DNA of 64,000 bases from JADJPO01 sp963825645. Lineage in GTDB: Bacteria; Actinomycetota; Actinomycetes; Actinomycetales; Kineosporiaceae. Under the pieces are notes generated by a model. It had not been told where the DNA came from. It searched no databases and worked only from the letters and a program-made list of their open reading frames with translations. The translations under genes were made by a program, and so were the position numbers. The DNA lies in NCBI GenBank assembly GCA_963825645.1, contig CAWGTT010000010.1, positions 62,001 through 126,000 on the forward strand, in the 5' to 3' direction. Each line of letters starts with the position of its first letter. Position 1 is the first letter of the stretch. This document shows positions 7,410 through 15,158 of the stretch, in pieces.

Positions 7410-9642
7410 GATTGACGCGGCGAGGCGCCGCACACCGTCAGGCACCCCCACCGGACCCGGCGATCGCGGCGCCTTCGCTGAACTGGGCCGGGTCGTCGTC
7501 CGACGCCGTCGACTGGTCCTGGTCCTCTTCGTCGCCGGGCTGGTCGCGGCCGGCGCCTTCGGGTCACAGGTGTTCGGCGCCCTGAAAACGGCCGGCTACG
7601 ACGACCCGGCCAGCGAGTCGGCGGCCGCCGCGACCGCCGTCCAAGACCAGTTCGGGGTCCAGGACCCGGTGATCGTGCTGGCCGTGGAGAGCCCGGACGG
7701 CGTCGACAGCGCGTCCGGGTCTCGCGCCGCCGCGGCTCTGGTCGAGCGACTGTCGGCGGAGCCGGGGGTGACCTCGACCGTGTCGTACTGGACCTCGGGG
7801 CGGCCCGCGGCGCTGCGGGGAAGCGACGGGCGTACCGGGCAGGTTCTGCTGTATGCCCGGGACGCCACCGACGCCGAGCAGACGGCTCTGGCCCGCGCGC
7901 TGGCCGACGAGTACGGCGGCGCCCGCGAGGGGCTGGTGGTGTACATCGGCGGGTTCGCCGCCGTCAGCGACGCGATCACCGAGCACGTCACCGCGGACCT
8001 GGCCCGGGCCGAGTCGATCGCCATCCCCATCACGGTGATCCTGTTGCTGGTGGTCTTCGGCAGCCTGGTGGCGGGTGGGCTGCCGTTCACGGTCGCCGCC
8101 GGGTCGATCGTCGGCAGCTTCTTCGCGGTCTGGCTGGTCACCCTGGCCACCGATGTCTCGGTGTTCGCGCTGAACCTCGTCACCGGGCTGGGCCTGGGTC
8201 TGGGCATCGACTACGCCCTGCTCGTGGTCAACCGGTTCCGGGAGGAGCTGAACGCCGGGCGCTCCCCCGACGACGCCGTGGTGCGCACCGTCGCCACCGC
8301 CGGACGTACGGTGGCGGTCTCGGGCGCGACGGTCGCCGTGGTGCTGGGCGCTCTGCTGTTCTTCCCGCAGTACTTCCTGCGCTCCTTCGGCTACGCCGGG
8401 ATCGCGGTCACCCTTCTCGCGGTGCTGACCGCGGTCACCGTGTTGCCCGCGCTGCTGGCGGTGCTCGGCCCGCGGGTCGACCGGTTCAGGGTGCGTCGCG
8501 GCGACCTCGCCCCGCGCGACGTCGGCGTCTGGTCGCGGATCGCTCGGTTCGTCATGCGCCGCCCCTGGCCGGTGCTGGTCGGCACCGTCGCGCTGCTGGG
8601 TGTCCTGGCCGCACCGGCACTGTCCAGCGTGTTCAGCGAGGTGGACGCCCGGGTGCTACCCGCCACCGACCCCGCCGCGCAGGCTTCGGCCGTGCTCTCC
8701 GACCGGTTCCCCGGTCAGGAGGCCACCCCGGTCGAGGTCGTGCTGCCCGGCGCCGCCGACGACCCCGCCGCCGTGCTGGCCTACGCGCGGGACCTGTCCC
8801 TGCTGTCCGGGGTGACCCGGGTAAGCACGCCGAGCGAGGTCATCGTCGCCGGGTCGGTGCTCGGGCCGAACCCGCAGCCTCAGACGTTCACCGCGGGTCC
8901 CGACGTCCGGGTCAGCGTCGTCACCGACCTCGCGCCGCGCACCGCGACCGCCCGGACGCTGGTCGGCGGTATCCGCGACGTGCCCGCGCCGAGCCCGGAT
9001 CGCCTCGTCGGCGGCGCGTCCGCGCAGTTCACCGACGCCCAGCGCGCTATCGGCGAGCGCGGCGTGTGGGCGCTGGCCTGGGTCGCTCTGGCCACACTGT
9101 TGGTCCTCTTCCTGTACACCGGCAGCGTTCTCCTGCCGGTCAAGGCAGTCCTGCTCAACGTCCTCAGCCTGGGAGCCACGCTGGGCGTGCTGGTCTGGGT
9201 GTTCCAGGAGGGTCACCTGCAGTGGCTGGTCGGCGACTTCACCGTGACCGACAGCATCGACACCTCGATGGCGGTGCTGGTCGCGGTGGTCGCCTTCGCC
9301 CTGTCCATGGACTACGAGGTGTTCCTGCTGTCCCGGATCAAGGAGGAGCACGACGCCGGCCGGGACACGACCGATGCAGTCGCGTTCGGCCTGCAGCGCT
9401 CCGGGCGCATCATCACCGCGGCCGCTGTGCTGCTGGCGGTGGTGTTCGCCTCCTTCGTCACCAGCGGCGTGACCAACATCAAGCAGCTGGGTCTGGGCGT
9501 GGCCTTCGCCATCCTGCTCGACGCGACCGTGGTGCGGGCGCTGCTGGTGCCGGCGTTCATGCGCCTTGCCGGCCGGTGGAACTGGTGGGCCCCAGCGCCG
9601 CTCGCTGCGGCATACCGGCGGATCGGGATCAGCGAGCAGTGA
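7396..9642 (+). CDS. MMPL family RND-type exporter
   Basis: A 748-residue transporter with the duplicated MMPL/RND layout: a first membrane segment near residues 36-55, a large periplasmic loop, a block of five to six membrane segments, then a second copy. The two conserved Asp-Tyr segments of this family are visible, GLGIDYALLVVNRF in the first half and ALSMDYEVFLLSRIKEE in the second. Such proteins export lipids, siderophores or drugs using the proton gradient. The start is ATG 7396; the longer open frame running back through the TetR gene is antisense shadow. Regulation by the divergent TetR protein is likely. Cargo unknown. Confidence 0.94.
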   Translation: MNSVQIDAARRRTPSGTPTGPGDRGAFAELGRVVVRRRRLVLVLFVAGLVAAGAFGSQVFGALKTAGYDDPASESAAAATAVQDQFGVQDPVIVLAVESPDGVDSASGSRAAAALVERLSAEPGVTSTVSYWTSGRPAALRGSDGRTGQVLLYARDATDAEQTALARALADEYGGAREGLVVYIGGFAAVSDAITEHVTADLARAESIAIPITVILLLVVFGSLVAGGLPFTVAAGSIVGSFFAVWLVTLATDVSVFALNLVTGLGLGLGIDYALLVVNRFREELNAGRSPDDAVVRTVATAGRTVAVSGATVAVVLGALLFFPQYFLRSFGYAGIAVTLLAVLTAVTVLPALLAVLGPRVDRFRVRRGDLAPRDVGVWSRIARFVMRRPWPVLVGTVALLGVLAAPALSSVFSEVDARVLPATDPAAQASAVLSDRFPGQEATPVEVVLPGAADDPAAVLAYARDLSLLSGVTRVSTPSEVIVAGSVLGPNPQPQTFTAGPDVRVSVVTDLAPRTATARTLVGGIRDVPAPSPDRLVGGASAQFTDAQRAIGERGVWALAWVALATLLVLFLYTGSVLLPVKAVLLNVLSLGATLGVLVWVFQEGHLQWLVGDFTVTDSIDTSMAVLVAVVAFALSMDYEVFLLSRIKEEHDAGRDTTDAVAFGLQRSGRIITAAAVLLAVVFASFVTSGVTNIKQLGLGVAFAILLDATVVRALLVPAFMRLAGRWNWWAPAPLAAAYRRIGISEQ

Positions 9643-9681
9643 CCCCTGTACGTCGTCCGTTTCGCGAGAGACCATCCAAAC

Positions 9682-9942
9682 ATGGCGAAGAGGGGGAGGG
9701 CCTACCTGGACGGGGGCCCGGCGAACGGCACGATGATCGAACTGAACCAACCCTACTGGGCGCCGCTCGGGTCGCTGGAGGTCACTGTCGACGGCATCGT
9801 CGTGATCTACGTCCGCGCCAAGCAGCGGGACCCGCAGCCGGGCCAACCCTGGCGGTTCGTACCGAAGAACTCGGTCGAGTCCACGTACGAGGACGAGGAC
9901 AACTCCTACCTGGGCGAGAACTACGACCCGAGCGACGACTGA
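9682..9942 (+). CDS. Small conserved-looking hypothetical protein
   Basis: An 86-residue soluble protein with no recognised family. It begins MAKRGRAYLDGG, has a beta-strand-rich centre (SLEVTVDGIVVIYVRAK) and a very acidic C-terminal tail rich in Asp, Glu and Tyr. It starts 39 bp after the MMPL stop on the same strand, so it may be cotranscribed, although no strong ribosome site is visible. It ends 21 bp before a long palindrome shared with the convergent endonuclease-like gene. Strong GC3 bias supports it as real. Confidence 0.65.
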   Translation: MAKRGRAYLDGGPANGTMIELNQPYWAPLGSLEVTVDGIVVIYVRAKQRDPQPGQPWRFVPKNSVESTYEDEDNSYLGENYDPSDD

Positions 9943-9963
9943 CCCTCACCACCTCGCCCCACA

Positions 9964-10051
9964 CCCCGCCCCCAACCCACGGGTGGACACTTTCTCGAGG
10001 ACACGCGGGCGTGTCCTCGAGAAAGTGTCCACCCGTGGGTTGGGGGCGGGG
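9964..10051. repeat. Palindromic element copy 2, probable bidirectional terminator
   Basis: A perfect inverted repeat with 43-bp arms (9964-10006, 10009-10051) and a 2-nt centre, placed between two convergent genes (stops at 9942 and 10091). It carries the same GTGGACAC...CTCGAGGACACG core as the copies at 1806 and 40250, flanked here by extra matched arm sequence. Convergent placement again supports a bidirectional terminator. Confidence 0.87.
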
Positions 10052-10056
10052 GCGGC

Positions 10057-10104
10057 GGTCAGCCAGTCAGCCGGTCAGCCGGTCAGCCGGTCAGCCGGTC
10101 AGCG
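10057..10104. repeat. 8-bp tandem repeat, six units
   Basis: Six consecutive units of GGTCAGCC (the second starts with A and the last ends in G) run from the palindrome into the last codons of the endonuclease-like gene. The final units encode the C-terminal Thr-Gly and stop of that protein. The repeat number may vary by slippage. Confidence 0.85.
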
Positions 10105-11047
10105 TGGCCACCAGCCCGAGGTGATCGGTGTCCGGGATCCGCACGGTCTCAAGGTCTTTCACGCCGAGAGAGTCGGGCGTGAGCAGCACGTGGTCGAGCC
10201 GCATGAACGGGGGCACCCACGTGTTCGCCGGCCAGGTGAACCCCGGCCAGCCACCCCCGGCCACCCCGACCACCTCACCGGCGTCCACCAACGGGCCCTC
10301 GCCTGTCGACCCGGCCAGCATCCGGCGAAACCCGCGATGGTCCCGGGTCGCGTTGAAGTCGCCGAGCACGATCTGCGGCCCGTCCACCTCCCGGACGCCT
10401 TTCTCGATCGCCGCCACGTCGGCTCGCCATCGCTGCACCCGGCCCGGGATCGGCGACAGCGTGTGGACGGCCGTCACCGTGACCCGCTGCCCCGACGGCA
10501 CCGTGACGACGCCACGCGGCTGGCCGTACGCCGTCCCGGTCAGTACCGGGGCCGGCTCGATCGGCCAGCGTGACCACAGCACGGTTCCCTCCGCCTCCCA
10601 CGCGACGCGTCCGGTGCGGTAGGGCAGCGCGGACGGCAGCCCGGCCCGTTCCAGCTCACGTTGCAGGCCAGGGGTGATCTCGGCAGTGACCAGCAGGTCG
10701 ACCCGCCGCTGCCGGACCTGCGACACGATCGCGTCGGCGGCGGCCAGCCCGGTCAGCGTGTTGATCGTCATCACCCGCAGCTCGCCCGAGCCGGGCCCCG
10801 GGTAGGCGGCGCTCACCCCCAGTCCCAGCGCCGGCGCCAGCCAGACCAGATGGACGGCGAGCAGGGCCGCCAGCGCTCCCGCCGTCCACCGCCCGCCCGT
10901 GAGCGCCGCGGCCACCAGCGCCACGGCCACGGCCACGGCGGTGAACGGCACCAGTACCGCGAGCTCGACCAGCGGAGTCTTCTGTTCGCCACCGACCGCC
11001 CGCGACAGGACGACGGCCAGGGCCGCGAGAGCGACGAGCCGGGACAA
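10091..11047 (-). CDS. Endonuclease/exonuclease/phosphatase family membrane protein
   Basis: A 318-residue protein: about three N-terminal membrane segments (residues ~1-80), then an EEP-fold domain. The conserved pieces are MTINTLTG (metal-binding Asn), LGDFNAT near 225-231, RLDHVLLTP and DTDHLGLVA at the C-terminus, which carry the catalytic Asp and His residues. EEP proteins hydrolyse phosphodiesters in nucleic acids or lipids; this membrane-anchored form is common in actinobacteria and its substrate is unknown. The only usable start near the frame opening is TTG 11047, 24 bp after the cysE-like stop, so the start is uncertain. It may be cotranscribed with cysK-cysE. Confidence 0.85.
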   Translation of the reverse strand: MSRLVALAALAVVLSRAVGGEQKTPLVELAVLVPFTAVAVAVALVAAALTGGRWTAGALAALLAVHLVWLAPALGLGVSAAYPGPGSGELRVMTINTLTGLAAADAIVSQVRQRRVDLLVTAEITPGLQRELERAGLPSALPYRTGRVAWEAEGTVLWSRWPIEPAPVLTGTAYGQPRGVVTVPSGQRVTVTAVHTLSPIPGRVQRWRADVAAIEKGVREVDGPQIVLGDFNATRDHRGFRRMLAGSTGEGPLVDAGEVVGVAGGGWPGFTWPANTWVPPFMRLDHVLLTPDSLGVKDLETVRIPDTDHLGLVATLTG

Positions 11048-11071
11048 CCAGAGCAGGACCGTGGACAGCGC

Positions 11072-11683
11072 TCAGATCCAGATCGCCGGGTCGATCGTCG
11101 GGTCGTAGCCCATACCGGGCGCCTCATCCTGAGGCTCGGCGACCCCGCGGGTCCGGACCGTGCCTGGCACGCCGACCACGACCGCGCCGGCCGGTACGTC
11201 GCGCACGACGACCGCGTTGGCGCCGATCTGCGCACCCTTGCCGACCACGATGGGTCCCAGCACCCGAGCGCCGGCGCCGATGGTGACGCCGTCCTCGATG
11301 GTCGGGTGTCGCTTCACCTTGGCCAGGCTGCGGCCCCCGAGGGTCACATCGTGGTAGATCATCACGTCGTCGCCGACCTCGGCGGTCTCCCCGATCACCA
11401 CGCCGTTGCCGTGGTCGATGAAGAAGCGTCGCCCGATCGTGGCCCCGGGGTGGATCTCGATGCCGGTCCGCCCGCGCATCCATTGCGAGATCAGGCGAGC
11501 GACCAACCGGTGCCCGCGCACCCACAGCGGGTGGCTCACCGCGTGATGCACCCAGATCGAGTGCAGACCCGGGTAGGCAAGGATCACCTCGACGCGGCTG
11601 CGCACCGCCGGGTCGCGCTCGATCGCCGCATCGACGTCCTCGTGAAGCCGGGTGCGCCAGCCCACCCGGTCCTCGCCGCTCAC
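11072..11683 (-). CDS. cysE: Serine O-acetyltransferase
   Basis: Makes O-acetylserine from serine and acetyl-CoA, the first committed step of cysteine synthesis. The N-terminal helical region (RLHEDVDAAIERDPA) and the left-handed beta-helix with hexapeptide repeats are clear. GIEIHPGATIGRRFFIDHGN and VVIGETAEVGDDV are the family-specific active-site stretches. The short SAT (EpsC type, ~200 residues) fits a GTG start at 11683. In-frame GTGs at 11716 and 11740 are alternatives. It lies directly downstream of cysK, 62 bp apart, so the two steps of the pathway are in one operon. Confidence 0.93.
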   Translation of the reverse strand: MSGEDRVGWRTRLHEDVDAAIERDPAVRSRVEVILAYPGLHSIWVHHAVSHPLWVRGHRLVARLISQWMRGRTGIEIHPGATIGRRFFIDHGNGVVIGETAEVGDDVMIYHDVTLGGRSLAKVKRHPTIEDGVTIGAGARVLGPIVVGKGAQIGANAVVVRDVPAGAVVVGVPGTVRTRGVAEPQDEAPGMGYDPTIDPAIWI

Positions 11684-11745
11684 GACCGCCCGCTTGCGGC
11701 GGCTGATGACTCTCACTCCGTCCGCGGCAGTTCTGTACACGCCGA

Positions 11746-12675
11746 TCAGTCCATGAGGTCGGAGTACAGGACCGTCGACAGGTACCGCTCCCCGAAGCTC
11801 GGGATGATCACGACGATCAGCTTGCCGGCGAACTCCGGCCGCTGGGCGACCTCGTTCGCCCCCCACAGCGCGGCCCCGGAAGAGATACCGACCAGCAGCC
11901 CCTCCTCCGTGGCGGCGCGACGGGCCCAGGAGACGGCCTCCTCGTTGGGCGCGTCCAGCACCTCGTCGTAGACCGTCGTGTCGAGGATCTCGGGCACGAA
12001 GTTCGCGCCGATCCCCTGGATCGGATGCCCGGACGGCGCGCCGCCCGTGAGGATCGGCGAGGCGGCCGGCTCGACGGCGAAGACCTTGATCTCCGGGTTG
12101 CGCTTCTTAAGCTCCTGACCGACGCCAGTGATCGTGCCACCGGTGCCGATTCCGGCCACCAGAGCGTCGATCTGGCCATCGGTGTCTGCCCAGATCTCTT
12201 CGAAGGTGGTCCGGCGGTGCACCTCGGGGTTGGCCACGTTGGCGAACTGACGCACCAGCACCGCGCCCTCGTCGGCGCCGGTCTGCTCGGCCCGGGCGAC
12301 GGCGCCCTTCATCCCCTCGGCCGCCGGAGTGAGCACCAGCTCGGCACCATAGGCGCGCAGCAGTGCCCGGCGCTCCCTGCTCATCGAGTCCGGCATGGTG
12401 AGCACCACTCGGTACCCCTTGGCCGCGCCGACCATCGCCAGCGCGATCCCGGTGTTGCCGGAAGTGGCTTCGACGATCGTGCCGCCGGGCTTCAGCTCGC
12501 CCGAGGCCTCGGCCGCCTCGATCATCGAGACGCCGATCCGGTCCTTGACGCTGCTGGCGGGATTGTAGAACTCCAGCTTCGCGGCCACTGTGGCGGTGCT
12601 GTCGCCCATCATTCGGTTCAGCCGTACCAGCGGCGTGTGCCCGACCAGCTTGGTCACGTCGTCATAGATCTGCAT
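11746..12675 (-). CDS. cysK: Cysteine synthase A (O-acetylserine sulfhydrylase)
   Basis: A 309-residue PLP enzyme joining O-acetylserine and sulfide to give cysteine. Lys44 in NPASSVKDRIG forms the PLP aldimine. TSGNTG at 71-76 binds the substrate carboxylate, and GTGGTITG is the phosphate-binding glycine loop. Length and motifs match CysK rather than the sulfocysteine or cystathionine synthases. ATG 12675 follows AGAGGTG. It is the first gene of a cysK-cysE pair. The C-terminus differs from SAT-binding partners only in ways not assessable here. A strong hairpin at 12788-12830 isolates it from the gene upstream. Confidence 0.96.
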   Translation of the reverse strand: MQIYDDVTKLVGHTPLVRLNRMMGDSTATVAAKLEFYNPASSVKDRIGVSMIEAAEASGELKPGGTIVEATSGNTGIALAMVGAAKGYRVVLTMPDSMSRERRALLRAYGAELVLTPAAEGMKGAVARAEQTGADEGAVLVRQFANVANPEVHRRTTFEEIWADTDGQIDALVAGIGTGGTITGVGQELKKRNPEIKVFAVEPAASPILTGGAPSGHPIQGIGANFVPEILDTTVYDEVLDAPNEEAVSWARRAATEEGLLVGISSGAALWGANEVAQRPEFAGKLIVVIIPSFGERYLSTVLYSDLMD

Positions 12676-12787
12676 GCGTGCGGGTCACCTCTTCAGCGAA
12701 GTCTCATCGAGGCCGTCAAGTCTCCTGGAACAGGGAATGCTGCCGGTGGACCGGGTCGAGTCGACGAGCCGATCGGCGCCGTGACAC

Positions 12788-12830
12788 CAACAGGACGTCG
12801 CGGTAGAGAACCTACCGCGACGCCCTGTTG
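12788..12830 (-). terminator. Strong hairpin between tachylectin-like gene and cysK
   Basis: A 19-bp stem with one mismatch: CAACAGG (12788-12794) and CGTCGCGGTAG (12796-12806), a 5-nt loop, then the complements at 12812-12822 and 12824-12830. It lies about 60 bp downstream of the 12893 stop and upstream of cysK on the same strand. It lacks a U-run, as is common for actinobacterial terminators. Confidence 0.75.
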
Positions 12831-12892
12831 TTCCCCCACCGGGTTGTTCCCTCACCGGCAGCCGTTCGCTGCGGGAATGGTTCAGACAGCGA

Positions 12893-13885
12893 TCAGCTCG
12901 AGAGACTGCAGGCGATCGGGTCGACCGCGATGCCGTAGGAGTTGGGTCGCACCGTGGTCTTGCGCACGCCCCGGGAGGTGGTCCAGGCGCTCCCGCCGCC
13001 CACCGGGTCACCATGGCGGTAGACCAGAACCGCGCCGGAGCCGCCCTGGGTCGCGTAGAGCACCCCGCCGCCGGCGGACAGCACGTCGTAGAACTTCCAG
13101 CCCGAGCCGATGGTCTTGCGGCGCGCCCAGGTCACCGGCCCGGACGTCGGGTCGGAGTGCCGGTACCAGTACAGCTTCCCGGCGTACTGCCGGTACACCG
13201 TGCCGTCACCGTTCGGAATGATGATCTCGTTGCTGGTCCATCCGGTCCCGATGGTCCAGCCCCTGGACGTCGCCCAGCTCCGAGACCCCGACAGCCGGCC
13301 GGTGTGCCGGTAGATGGCGAGCTGCCGGTTGGCCCGCACGACGTAGAAGCTGCCGTCACCGCCGAGTGCGATGTTGATGATCTTGCTCCGGGGGACGAAC
13401 CCGGTGCCGATGGTCCGGCCACTGCCCGACATCCAGCCCGAGCTGACGGCGTTGTAGCGGAACCACTTGAGCTCGCCCCTCCAGGTCAGGGCGTACACGA
13501 CACCGTCGCCGCCGGCCGCGACCCAGGCGAAGGTCTTGCCGGTCCAGCCGCTGCCCACCCTGCCGACCTCGGACATCGTGTCGGCCGTGGTGGTCGCCGG
13601 CGCCGAGTCGACGAGCCGGTACAGGGAGCCGTCACCGGTCCGGCTGAACGCCTCGGCGACCCGACAGGTCACCTCGGCCAGCGCCTGCGCGCTGACGGTC
13701 CGGGCCATGACGGGCACGGCCGACGCCGCCGAGCGCCCCACCGGGGTCGGGTTCAGCAGGTCAGCACCAGCGGTGCTCGCCGTACCGCCCACCAGCGCCG
13801 CGCCGAGAGCGGCGGCCGTGACCGAGCGCAGAACCCGGCGTGCAGCTCGGTGACCACCGGTGGGCTTCGCGACCTGATGACGCAT
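12893..13885 (-). CDS. Exported tachylectin-like beta-propeller protein
   Basis: A 330-residue secreted protein. The twin-Arg-containing, hydrophobic N-terminus (RRVLRSVTAAALGAALVGG) ends in an Ala-rich cleavage region near residue 40. The mature part has about five repeats of ~45 residues, each with a DGSLYRL- or GDGSFYVV-type strand and a TIGTGW- or TIGSGW-type turn. This is the pattern of tachylectin-2-like propellers (PF14517), which bind sugars such as N-acetylglucosamine in known members. A role in surface carbohydrate binding is inferred. The start is ATG 13885 after GAGGGG. The inverted repeat at 13921-13950 lies just upstream. It is followed by a strong hairpin. Confidence 0.85.
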   Translation of the reverse strand: MRHQVAKPTGGHRAARRVLRSVTAAALGAALVGGTASTAGADLLNPTPVGRSAASAVPVMARTVSAQALAEVTCRVAEAFSRTGDGSLYRLVDSAPATTTADTMSEVGRVGSGWTGKTFAWVAAGGDGVVYALTWRGELKWFRYNAVSSGWMSGSGRTIGTGFVPRSKIINIALGGDGSFYVVRANRQLAIYRHTGRLSGSRSWATSRGWTIGTGWTSNEIIIPNGDGTVYRQYAGKLYWYRHSDPTSGPVTWARRKTIGSGWKFYDVLSAGGGVLYATQGGSGAVLVYRHGDPVGGGSAWTTSRGVRKTTVRPNSYGIAVDPIACSLSS

Positions 13886-13920
13886 GTGCTTTCCCCTCAC
13901 TCGCCAGACGACTCCTCGCC

Positions 13921-13950
13921 ACTTTAAGTCACCAATCGAATACTTAAAGT
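13921..13950 (-). promoter_or_regulatory. AT-rich inverted repeat upstream of the tachylectin-like gene
   Basis: ACTTTAAGT (13921-13929) and its exact complement ACTTAAAGT (13942-13950) flank a 12-bp spacer, 36 bp upstream of the start at 13885. In this very GC-rich window an AT-rich dyad stands out and is a candidate operator or promoter region. The binding protein is unknown. Confidence 0.6.
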
Positions 13951-14006
13951 ACGCAAGCGGGCGCGTCGGCGTGTCGCTCAGGAGATCAGTGGAAGACCAG
14001 CGGCGC

Positions 14007-14921
14007 TCAGCCGGGCATCGCCGCGGTCGCGCGCTGCGCGGACTCGAGACCGGCGCCGCCCAGCCAGCGCCGGATCCTGCCCGCGGTCCAGTGCGGCACC
14101 TCGAGCTGCGGCACGTGCCCCACGCCGCGGGCCACCGCGAAGTCCCACTCCGGATGCCGGCTGGCCATGTCGACCGCCGTGGCCAGCGGCACCAACCGGT
14201 CCCGTTCACCGTGCAGCATCAGCACCGGCGCGCTGATCTTCCCAGCCAGGTCGATGATGCGGCGGCGGCGGGCCAGCGCACCGAGCAACGACCGGGTCGC
14301 CGCGACGAACTCCTGTTCCAGGCCGTGGTAGCCGGCCCGCCGTGAGAACACGTCGACGTGCTCGCGCACCACCGCGCCGTCCACTCGAGCCGGGTCCGCA
14401 CAGCACAGCCGCAGGCTGTCCATGGCCATCTGCTCCGGGGTTCGCACGCGACGTCGGCCCGCGACCACCATTCGGCCCAGACCCGGGGTGAGGTAGGCGG
14501 CGAACATGGCCGCGGTCAGCGGGTCCGCGCGGTCGATGAGCCTGGGCATCAGCGACGGGTTGATCAGGACGGCACCGGTGACCAGCTCGGGACGCTCCAC
14601 GGCGGCGACCAGCGTGATCAACGCCCCCATCGAGTTCCCCAGCCAGACCGCCGGGCCACCGCCCACCTCGGCCACGAACCGCGCGGCCAGCGCGGTGTTG
14701 GCCAGCAGGGACGTGGACCGGCCCTCCCCGCGGGTGAGGCCGAACCCGGCCAGGTCGAGAGCGACCACCCGGCAGCTCGGGGTCAGCAGCGGGCCCAGGG
14801 ACAACCAGTTGGCGTACGAACCACCCAGACCGTGCACGCAGACCAGCAACGGCCCGTCCGGGTTCCCGCCGAAGTCGACGTAGTGCACCGGTCCGTCCAG
14901 GTCCACCCAGCGGCTCTCCAC
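14007..14921 (-). CDS. Alpha/beta hydrolase
   Basis: A ~304-residue alpha/beta hydrolase with HGLGGSYANW (oxyanion loop), DLAGFGLTRGEGR, the nucleophile elbow GNSMG and late Asp (GERDRLVP) and His (GVGHVPQLE). Substrate unknown. The start is uncertain: GTG 14921 begins the conserved part (VESRWVDLDG). TTG codons at 14957 and 14993 would add residues encoded by a 36-bp tandem duplication whose units look like promoters, so the shorter form is preferred. It is divergent from the patatin-like gene. Confidence 0.85.
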   Translation of the reverse strand: MESRWVDLDGPVHYVDFGGNPDGPLLVCVHGLGGSYANWLSLGPLLTPSCRVVALDLAGFGLTRGEGRSTSLLANTALAARFVAEVGGGPAVWLGNSMGALITLVAAVERPELVTGAVLINPSLMPRLIDRADPLTAAMFAAYLTPGLGRMVVAGRRRVRTPEQMAMDSLRLCCADPARVDGAVVREHVDVFSRRAGYHGLEQEFVAATRSLLGALARRRRIIDLAGKISAPVLMLHGERDRLVPLATAVDMASRHPEWDFAVARGVGHVPQLEVPHWTAGRIRRWLGGAGLESAQRATAAMPG

Positions 14922-14924
14922 CCT

Positions 14925-14996
14925 GGTCAGCGTCCGTCGCACCGGGCGAGGTGTCAATTTGGTCAGCGTCCGTCGCACCGGGCCAGGTGTCAATCT
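14925..14996 (-). repeat. 36-bp tandem duplication carrying two promoter-like sequences
   Basis: Two adjacent 36-bp units (14925-14960, 14961-14996) differ at only a few positions. On the minus strand each contains TTGACA, a 17-bp spacer and GACGCT, so each looks like a promoter for the hydrolase gene starting at 14921. If translated instead, the duplication would encode two copies of PVRRTLTK/R. Confidence 0.75.
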
Positions 14997-15158
14997 TGCT
15001 GTGCGTGAAGCGGCCGCTCACCGTGCGCGATACTGCACGGCCATTCACAGCACGGACTTGGGTCCGGGCCCTCGGCGCGGCACAATCTCGCGCAACGCGA
15101 ACGGTCCGGACCGGCGAAGCGAGCGCCGCGGGCGGTGCGGCAGCGAGGGGTGATATCG

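Noticed and set aside
9964..10051. Palindromic elements considered as insertion-sequence ends or a MITE
   Set aside because: There is no transposase, no target-site duplication could be seen, and the sites lie at convergent gene ends with covarying arms, which fits terminators better. Mobility in the past is still possible.
9983..10573. Plus-strand frame starting in palindrome copy 2 (MDTFSRTRGRV…)
   Set aside because: Antisense to the endonuclease-like gene; the start lies in the palindrome and no ribosome site is present.
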